A stretch of DNA of 35,657 nucleotides from a virus: IMG/VR virus record IMGVR_UViG_3300020472_000082, positions 1 through 35,657 of that record. The stretch is one strand, 5' to 3'. Both the position numbers and the translations under genes were made by a program. Of this stretch, positions 31,571 to 35,657 are shown in pieces; position 1 is the stretch's first letter; each line of letters starts with the position of its first letter. Under the pieces are notes generated by a model. That model saw nothing but the letters and a program-made list of their open reading frames with translations, was not told the origin of the DNA and did not search any database.

Positions 31571-32532
31571 CCTTGAGCCTCCTTAAATATGCCCTCAGCT
31601 TTTGTTAATAATTCTTTACCTATATCCCAATAAAAAGATTCAAAATCATTTGATACTAGGCCCAATAATTTTATAGGATCTCCGTCTGCCTGAACCATTA
31701 AGCGTTCACGGGTACGAGCTTTAGATTTATAAAATTTTAAATGGTCTTTCATTGCTTTTTCAGTAAGCAAATCACAATTAGATGGATCAAAAATCTTATA
31801 TTCTTTTTCATTTACATAAACTAAAAATGGTCTTTTCTGAGTTGCTGCCCAATAACAAGAAGTCTGACGAGCTGCATCTAATTTAGGTTGTGTAACTGAT
31901 TGTGTGCTAAATCCACGAGTACCATCTTTTTTAATTTTTCCACGTCTCGGAGGTAATGTTTTAATCTCAACAACACAGGTATCGTTTTCTAAATCTGTTC
32001 TCATTAATAAATCTAAGTCTGTTTCTAAATTTAAGTAACGATTAGCCTCTGATTCAATTTCACCTGTTAAAGCTAAACTTTTAATAGCTTTGTGTAGGTT
32101 GTTTGCAAACTTATTAGCAATTGTTTTATGATAGTTGTGTTGTTCTAAATCTTTTTTATCTTCAATTGGATTATATTCATTGAGCATTTCTTGAACAAAT
32201 CGAAGACAATTACGAAAATTAATTTGTTTATTAGTAAATTTTTCTGAGTTGTTAGTCCAAATAATATGGGCATACATTAATGCAATTGCATTACCTATAG
32301 CCACTCCTAACCTCGGTTTTGATGTAAATGGAAAGTTTCTGCGTTCTTGTTGATTGCAACAAAGATATTTAAAACCCCAAAAACCATCAGGAAGATTTAG
32401 TTGACTAGGGCTGTGGTGATCTAATCCAAATCTAACAAAAGCCTCTAAAGATGGTTGACTTACTATTAGTTTTTTAAACTCTGCTAGTTCTGATTGTTCT
32501 TTCAGTTGCATAAATGTTTTACTCTTATTCAT
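31567..32532 (-). CDS. PD-(D/E)XK exonuclease, recombination partner
   Basis: This ~321-residue protein has the nuclease core 'YLNLETDLDLLMR' (D174) followed by 'VVEIKTLPPR' (E189, K191), then 'QPKLDAARQTSCYWAA', the RecB/Cas4/lambda-exo style D-ExK-Q/Y order. It is the first gene of the recombination operon and overlaps the Sak-like gene, as expected for a 5'-3' exonuclease that produces single strands for annealing. I prefer the ATG at 32532; a GTG at 32544 would add four residues. The N-terminal third (HHSPSQLNLP...) is unlike lambda exo. Confidence 0.85.
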   Translation of the reverse strand: MNKSKTFMQLKEQSELAEFKKLIVSQPSLEAFVRFGLDHHSPSQLNLPDGFWGFKYLCCNQQERRNFPFTSKPRLGVAIGNAIALMYAHIIWTNNSEKFTNKQINFRNCLRFVQEMLNEYNPIEDKKDLEQHNYHKTIANKFANNLHKAIKSLALTGEIESEANRYLNLETDLDLLMRTDLENDTCVVEIKTLPPRRGKIKKDGTRGFSTQSVTQPKLDAARQTSCYWAATQKRPFLVYVNEKEYKIFDPSNCDLLTEKAMKDHLKFYKSKARTRERLMVQADGDPIKLLGLVSNDFESFYWDIGKELLTKAEGIFKEAQG

Positions 32533-32558
32533 ATTTTGTATCACTTTAGACTACTTTC

Positions 32559-32592
32559 GTACATTAAAATGTACAGCACATTTTACGAACAA
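32559..32592 (-). promoter_or_regulatory. Putative leftward operon promoter with overlapping operators
   Basis: On the minus strand, TTGTTC (32592-32587), 18-base spacer, TTTAAT (32568-32563) would start transcription near 32556, about 24 bases before the exonuclease ATG. The palindrome GTACATT-AA-AATGTAC (32559-32574) overlaps the -10, and a TTACGAAC element (32583-32590) overlaps the -35. The repressor at 32666-33244 is a natural candidate to bind here. Confidence 0.45.
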
Positions 32593-32622
32593 AACAGTCA
32601 TGTGTGCATAAAAGCTACTTTT

Positions 32623-32644
32623 AATGATTTTACGAATCATTATA
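32623..32644 (-). promoter_or_regulatory. Second -10 box with overlapping inverted repeat
   Basis: AATGATT-TTACG-AATCATT (32623-32641) is a perfect 7-base inverted repeat. A consensus TATAAT on the minus strand (32644-32639) overlaps its edge, but the -35 region is poor. This could be an additional regulated promoter or an operator in the repressor's 3' region. Confidence 0.4.
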
Positions 32645-32665
32645 CGCAGTTTATATGCTAAATAT

Positions 32666-33244
32666 TTAGAGTCTTATTGGGTTGGGAGTTAATAATGCTC
32701 GGCTTTTTTGCATTGTCACAATCTTTTTAGCTGGAACAATTACCTCTGCATAAGTTTGATAATTACCTATCATTAGATCTTTTCCAAAAGGATCAACATA
32801 TCCATTAATATATCCAATATATTGCACTCCATTTTTAAGCGTAAACAGGGATGTGTTGCTTATAATTTTAGTAACATCAAATGGAATTGGTGTTGAAGTA
32901 AACACATAAACATACTCGTGATATGCTTTACCTTTAGTGCAAATGGCGTAAAATTGTGAGTTTTCCTGCCATTCACGAGGAACCTCTACTAAATAATTAG
33001 TATAAGTTTTTCTTACTGTAATATCATCGATACAACCTGTGGCTGAAATATATCTTTCAGCAGCTGTTTCGTAAAACTCTCTCCAATCAAATCCATATAA
33101 ATCTGCAATTAACTTAGCTTTACCAACAGATAGGTTTCGATGTCCATTTACAACCTTGCTAAAAGCCTCTCTACTAAAGTTTAGCTTCTTGCAAAGTTCT
33201 GTTTGATTTATGTTATATCTGTTAAGTGTCAATTTGACACTCAT
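32666..33244 (-). CDS. CI-like lysogeny repressor
   Basis: I start this 192-residue protein at the ATG at 33244 because GAAGGAGAT lies just upstream; an ATG at 33274 has no site. Residues about 5-55 form an XRE-type helix-turn-helix ('NQTELCKKLNFSREAFSKVVNGHRNLSVGKAKLIADLYGF'). The C-terminal part is beta-rich ('YAICTKGKAYHEYVYVFTS', 'GVQYIGYINGYVDPFGKDLMIG', 'YAEVIVPAKKIVTM') and should mediate dimerisation. I do not see a convincing LexA-type Ser/Lys cleavage dyad or Ala-Gly site. It is divergent from the Cro-like gene, as in lambdoid switches. Confidence 0.82.
   Translation of the reverse strand: MSVKLTLNRYNINQTELCKKLNFSREAFSKVVNGHRNLSVGKAKLIADLYGFDWREFYETAAERYISATGCIDDITVRKTYTNYLVEVPREWQENSQFYAICTKGKAYHEYVYVFTSTPIPFDVTKIISNTSLFTLKNGVQYIGYINGYVDPFGKDLMIGNYQTYAEVIVPAKKIVTMQKSRALLTPNPIRL
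33225..33241. promoter_or_regulatory. Perfect 17-base palindrome over the repressor start (candidate operator)
   Basis: AGTGTCAA-T-TTGACACT is an exact palindrome spanning the second to seventh codons of the repressor gene. Its half-site TGTCAA also occurs at 33324 in the divergent promoter region. A bound repressor or Cro here would block the repressor gene (autoregulation). Confidence 0.6.
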
Positions 33245-33301
33245 ATCTCCTTCAAACTGGCTGCTCTTCGTCATAGTCTATTGTGTATCCAATACGGCTA
33301 C

Positions 33302-33341
33302 ACTTTAATGTTCGTAATTTGTATGTCAATCTTTTATTGAC
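33302..33341. promoter_or_regulatory. Repressor promoter and switch operator region
   Basis: Leftward: TTGACA (33329-33324), 16-base spacer, TAAAGT (33307-33302), giving a ~50-base leader to the repressor ATG. A TTACGAAC element (minus strand, around 33310-33317) sits inside the spacer. Rightward: TTGACG at 33337-33342, with TACAAT at 33355-33360 at non-standard spacing. GTCAAT-CTTTT-ATTGAC (33325-33341) overlaps both -35 boxes, so one bound protein could control both directions. Confidence 0.55.
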
Positions 33342-33374
33342 GACACTAAATGGCTACAATAGCTTCAAAATATT

Positions 33375-33593
33375 ATGTTTTTGGAAGATTATCGGACACT
33401 AAATAAGCTAACTTATGAGAAATTAGCACTACATCTAGGGTTTTCAAATTCCACAGTGGCATTGAGATATTGTAATGGAAGCCGATTTCCTACCCCTAAT
33501 GCGTTAATAAAAATCGAAGATAAAACCAAAGCTGCTGTCACAGCTAACGATTTTGTAGCAAAAATGAGGGAAATGAATGAATGCTCAAAGTAA
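33375..33593 (+). CDS. Cro-like regulator
   Basis: This 72-residue helix-turn-helix protein ('LTYEKLALHLGFSNSTVALRYCNGSRFPTPNALIKIEDKT') is transcribed away from the repressor gene, the position of Cro. It has no dimerisation domain beyond the HTH, as expected for Cro. The ATG has no Shine-Dalgarno and lies about 15 bases after a TACAAT box, so the message may be leaderless or nearly so. Its end overlaps the methyltransferase gene by 13 bases. Confidence 0.8.
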   Translation: MFLEDYRTLNKLTYEKLALHLGFSNSTVALRYCNGSRFPTPNALIKIEDKTKAAVTANDFVAKMREMNECSK

Positions 33594-34438
33594 TAGATCT
33601 TTTTTCAGGCATTGGTGGTTTTGCTCTTGGATTAAAAAGCACAGGTTATTTCAAAACAGTTCAATTTGTCGAAAACGACAAATGGTGTCAAAAAATATTA
33701 GCCAAGAATTTTCCTGGAGTGCCAATACATGAAGATGTCAAAACATTCCAAGGGTATGACTCAGATGTTGTTGTTGGCGGATTCCCTTGTCAGCCCTTCT
33801 CGGTTGCAGGTAAACAACAAGCCATACAAGACGACAGACATCTGTGGCCCGATATGTTTAGAGTTATTAAAGAAACAAAACCTACCTGGGTTATTGGGGA
33901 GAATGTCAGAAATATTGTTAGCATCTCAGACGGCATGGTACTCGAACAAGTGTACATTGACTTGGAAAGTGAAGGTTACGAAGTCCAATCGTTTATTATA
34001 CCAGCTTCAGCAGTCAATGCTCCCCACCAACGATACCGAACATGGATTGTGGCCCACACCGAATGCATGGGATGGGAACAGAGGGCCACGCAGTCAGAAA
34101 AATTTGAGGGAAAAGCAACACCAAATAAATTTAATTACAGCAGTAAAAGACGCAGCATCGGAAAAGCCGGTGAAGATGTGGCCAACACCGAGAGCAGCAT
34201 TGGGTATGACGATGAAGCTGTCACAAGGGATGGCGGATCTTCGACACAAGAAGTATTTGGAAACGGAAGTAGCGTATCAGGAGAAGGCTCCTGGTGGCAC
34301 ACTGAACCCAACGTGGGTCGAGTGGCTCATGGGATACCCAATAGGGTGGACAGACTTAAAGGATTAGGCAATGCAATCGTACCACAAATTGCATATCAAA
34401 TTGGGAAAGCTATAAGAGATGCCGAAAAAGAAATTTAA
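33581..34438 (+). CDS. C5-cytosine DNA methyltransferase
   Basis: This 285-residue enzyme has motif I (DLFSGIGGFALGL), motif IV (GGFPCQPFSVAGKQ with catalytic C70), motif VI (GENV), motif VIII (APHQRYRTWIVA) and the late 'EPNVGRVAHGIPNRVDRLKGLGNAIVPQIA' (motifs IX-X). All are intact, so it should be active. The target-recognition part between motifs VIII and IX is short and rich in Ser/Gly. It overlaps the Cro-like gene and encodes a second long frame within it (33729-34367). Phage methyltransferases of this kind are usually thought to protect DNA from host restriction. Confidence 0.93.
   Translation: MLKVIDLFSGIGGFALGLKSTGYFKTVQFVENDKWCQKILAKNFPGVPIHEDVKTFQGYDSDVVVGGFPCQPFSVAGKQQAIQDDRHLWPDMFRVIKETKPTWVIGENVRNIVSISDGMVLEQVYIDLESEGYEVQSFIIPASAVNAPHQRYRTWIVAHTECMGWEQRATQSEKFEGKATPNKFNYSSKRRSIGKAGEDVANTESSIGYDDEAVTRDGGSSTQEVFGNGSSVSGEGSWWHTEPNVGRVAHGIPNRVDRLKGLGNAIVPQIAYQIGKAIRDAEKEI
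33729..34367 (+). CDS. Candidate overprinted gene inside the C5-methyltransferase (+1 frame)
   Basis: A 212-codon open frame lies wholly within the methyltransferase gene, same strand, shifted by +1. ATG 33729 has GGAG at 33716-33719. The product is not random-looking: 'TLTWKVKVTKSNRLLYQLQQ', then HGLWPTPNAWDGNRGPRSQ, MWPTPRA, and a C-terminal GGTLNPTWVEWLMGYPIGWT. I associate the repeated WPTP blocks and LNPxWVEWLMG(Y/F)P ending with proteins annotated near phage methyltransferases. It has one stop-free frame through the variable target-recognition region. It may instead be a by-product of how conserved methyltransferase codons read in this frame. Confidence 0.5.
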   Translation: MKMSKHSKGMTQMLLLADSLVSPSRLQVNNKPYKTTDICGPICLELLKKQNLPGLLGRMSEILLASQTAWYSNKCTLTWKVKVTKSNRLLYQLQQSMLPTNDTEHGLWPTPNAWDGNRGPRSQKNLREKQHQINLITAVKDAASEKPVKMWPTPRAALGMTMKLSQGMADLRHKKYLETEVAYQEKAPGGTLNPTWVEWLMGYPIGWTDLKD

Positions 34439-34691
34439 AATCGAAGATTATAGGCTTGTTCAGGTTAATTGGATCGATGCTATGGACAGTGAAACAGGTT
34501 GGCATAGTTTAAATAAATTAAAAAAAGCTCAACCAGAACCTGTTGTATCAGTTGGATGGATTATATCTGAGGATGATAAAAGAATAGTTGTTACAGGTGA
34601 TTTTTGTTCTGACGGTGAAACTGGTCGTGCAATTACTATTCCTAAAGATTGGTGTCAAAAAGTCACAAGGTTGGAAACAGCTAATGACTGA
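34419..34691 (+). CDS. Conserved-style phage hypothetical
   Basis: This 90-residue protein begins inside the methyltransferase 3' end and reads 'KIEDYRLVQVNWIDAMDSETGWHSL', 'VVSVGWIISEDDKRIVVTGDFC' and 'AITIPKDWCQKV'. A W/D-rich strand followed by a (V/I)GW(I/L) block is how a group of short phage proteins of unknown role reads. It seems a single beta-alpha domain. No enzymatic motif visible. Ends in an overlap with the next start (aATGacTGA). Confidence 0.7.
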   Translation: MPKKKFKIEDYRLVQVNWIDAMDSETGWHSLNKLKKAQPEPVVSVGWIISEDDKRIVVTGDFCSDGETGRAITIPKDWCQKVTRLETAND

Positions 34692-34959
34692 GTACATATC
34701 GGTAGGAAAAACTAATCCATTAGTAAAACAAGGTAAGTGTAAAAATTGTGGTGTTGCTCTTTATGGCTATAAATTTAAAAGGCGTTATGTGTGTGGGGAT
34801 TGTGAAGGCTCTAAAGGTGAGTATGCACGACCTATCCAGGATTATATTGTTAAAGCACCTGATCTAGATGATGAACGCAAAGAAATATTATTAAGCAATC
34901 AGATTGATGATTTAAAGCGTCAAGTTGCGTATTGGAAGGAGAAAGCTAATGCTAGTTGA
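34684..34959 (+). CDS. Zinc-ribbon protein with C-terminal helix
   Basis: I start at ATG 34684; a longer frame from 34588 lies inside the previous gene and reads as unrelated hydrophobic sequence. The 91-residue product has C19, C22, C37, C40 ('CKNCGVALYGYKFKRRYVCGDC') forming a zinc ribbon, then a charged C-terminal coiled helix 'KEILLSNQIDDLKRQVAYWKEKA'. DNA or RNA binding with dimerisation is plausible. It overlaps the next gene by 11 bases. Confidence 0.7.
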   Translation: MTEYISVGKTNPLVKQGKCKNCGVALYGYKFKRRYVCGDCEGSKGEYARPIQDYIVKAPDLDDERKEILLSNQIDDLKRQVAYWKEKANAS

Positions 34960-35437
34960 TCTTGAATGGTATGAGTACGACATGGCTGCATCAGTCGGCC
35001 TTAATCGTAAGGTACAATCAATTTTAAATGGGCATAGAGATCTCCATAATGTGAAATTTACGCCTATAACTGATGTGGGGTGGTCGGTGGTATCAGCCGT
35101 TGCAGAATATGCTGCTGCAAAGGCTTTAAATAAATCTTGGGATGGAGCTGTCAATACATTCTCAAGACCTGACCTACCAAATATTGAAATAAAATCACAA
35201 CAACATCACACTATTGATGACTATAAAAAACGAAACTTTCTTTTTCTAAAAAAAGACTGTGAAGATGACTTAAATCATTTGTTGGTGCTAATCCATTCTC
35301 ACTTACGTTATGAACTTGCAGGATACATTACTGGAGCTGAGGCTAAACAAGACAAGTTTTATTATGGTGTAAAAGGCAGACCATCAGGGTATGGCGTACC
35401 TATCGATGACTTACACAAGGACTTTGAGAGCCTGTGA
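34949..35437 (+). CDS. Restriction-endonuclease-fold protein
   Basis: I start at ATG 34949 (site AAGGAG at 34936-34941) and not at the TTG 34925. The 162-residue protein has the core E53 ('AVAEYAAAKAL'), D75 (SRPDLPNIEIKS), E80 and K82, the D-ExK pattern, and a late LAGYITGAEAKQDKFYY block. The order 'AxAEYxxAKxL...WDGxxNTF...PDL' resembles a family of marine phage nuclease-like proteins. It neighbours a methyltransferase but is too small and separate to be assumed its restriction partner. Confidence 0.75.
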   Translation: MLVDLEWYEYDMAASVGLNRKVQSILNGHRDLHNVKFTPITDVGWSVVSAVAEYAAAKALNKSWDGAVNTFSRPDLPNIEIKSQQHHTIDDYKKRNFLFLKKDCEDDLNHLLVLIHSHLRYELAGYITGAEAKQDKFYYGVKGRPSGYGVPIDDLHKDFESL

Positions 35438-35607
35438 GTGAGGGTGTAAAATTTATATTGTTGGGCCTAACAGCTGCCGTATGTGTTTTAAACCTTTATA
35501 TCTACACCACACACATGGATATGAATTGGTGTGAGGCTGAGGTCGATGTCTTACGTTTGAGTGTAGATAGGCTCATACAGTTACATGGAGTTGACTTAGG
35601 TGAGTAA
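35434..35607 (+). CDS. 57-residue single-TM protein
   Basis: GTG at 35434 overlaps the upstream stop (GTGA). The product has an N-terminal TM ('VKFILLGLTAAVCVLNLYIYT') and a charged C-terminal domain with a Cys ('MNWCEAEVDVLRLSVDRLIQLHG'). The layout suggests a small inner-membrane accessory with a periplasmic helix. Family unknown. Its end overlaps the next start by 8 bases. Confidence 0.6.
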   Translation: MSEGVKFILLGLTAAVCVLNLYIYTTHMDMNWCEAEVDVLRLSVDRLIQLHGVDLGE

Positions 35608-35657
35608 AACCCCATTAGAACTATTTATTCGTAAAGATATAAGCCCCGTTAGTAAGA
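35600..35657 (+). CDS. Start of an unknown gene, cut by the window edge
   Basis: GTG at 35600 overlaps the previous gene by 8 bases, with GGAG at 35587-35590. About 19 codons are visible (VSKTPLELFIRKDISPVSK). Too short to identify. In a circular map the genes further on should lead to packaging genes and then to the fragment at position 1. Confidence 0.5.
   Translation, partial: MSKTPLELFIRKDISPVSK

Noticed and set aside
33245-33274. Upstream ATG (33274) as the repressor start
   Set aside because: No ribosome site there, while GAAGGAG lies just before the ATG at 33244.
34588-34683. Longer N-terminus for the zinc-ribbon protein
   Set aside because: It lies inside the preceding gene, reads as unrelated hydrophobic sequence, and the ATG at 34684 gives a normal start-stop overlap.
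33581-35437. Complete restriction-modification system
   Set aside because: The small nuclease-fold protein is separated from the methyltransferase by two genes and has no recognition domain visible; pairing them would be speculation.

Overview
The window is most of the genome of a temperate, short-tailed (podovirus-type) phage. It is AT-rich and almost fully coding. A T7-like head, tail and ejection cassette is joined to a lambda-like lysogeny and recombination region. The AT-richness and the style of the structural genes suggest an aquatic, probably marine, alphaproteobacterial host. That host assignment is inference; nothing in the sequence names the host. No RNA polymerase, DNA polymerase, helicase or recognisable terminase is visible. 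Genes run off both ends, and the missing packaging genes may lie just outside. The order suggests a circular map in which the right edge leads on to the left edge.

Positions 1-27042 all read rightward and form the late region. In order: a cut-off gene, a possible acetyltransferase, a Pro/Ala-rich protein, portal, Bbp19-like protein, scaffold, major capsid, probable decoration protein, a hairpin, tail tubular proteins A and B, a gp13-like protein, a gp14-like protein, and three large proteins in the positions of T7 gp15/gp16, with a rho-independent terminator before the last. A tail-fibre cassette of several genes follows (17966-24128), then lysis and small genes (24130-27042): a PD-(D/E)XK nuclease, an M15 peptidase endolysin, a 3-TM holin, possible spanin-like proteins and several tiny coupled genes.

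Positions 27043-27362 are an attP region. It holds 24 bases that match the 3' end of a tRNA gene (probably tRNA-Leu), flanked by repeats like integrase arm sites. A tyrosine integrase follows. Phage genes lie on both sides of this tRNA piece, so the sequence is the circular or virion form and not an integrated prophage.

Positions 28582-33244 read leftward: a CI-like repressor, then a coupled operon of PD-(D/E)XK exonuclease, Sak-type annealing protein, small SSB-like protein, DUF6378-like protein, a lone LexA-type DNA-binding domain, several small proteins and an SPPY-type DNA methyltransferase. From 33375 rightward come a Cro-like protein, a C5-cytosine methyltransferase, a conserved hypothetical, a zinc-ribbon protein, a restriction-endonuclease-fold protein and a small membrane protein.

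The most unusual feature is inside the C5-methyltransferase gene. A second open frame of 212 codons (33729-34367) lies on the same strand in the +1 frame. It has its own ribosome binding site and a sequence that itself looks like a recurring phage protein family (WPTP blocks, LNPTWVEWLMGYP end). This is a candidate overprinted gene. Other points of interest are the palindromes around the repressor/Cro switch, repeated TTACGAA elements at the leftward promoters, and the multi-gene fibre cassette with shared N-terminal modules.
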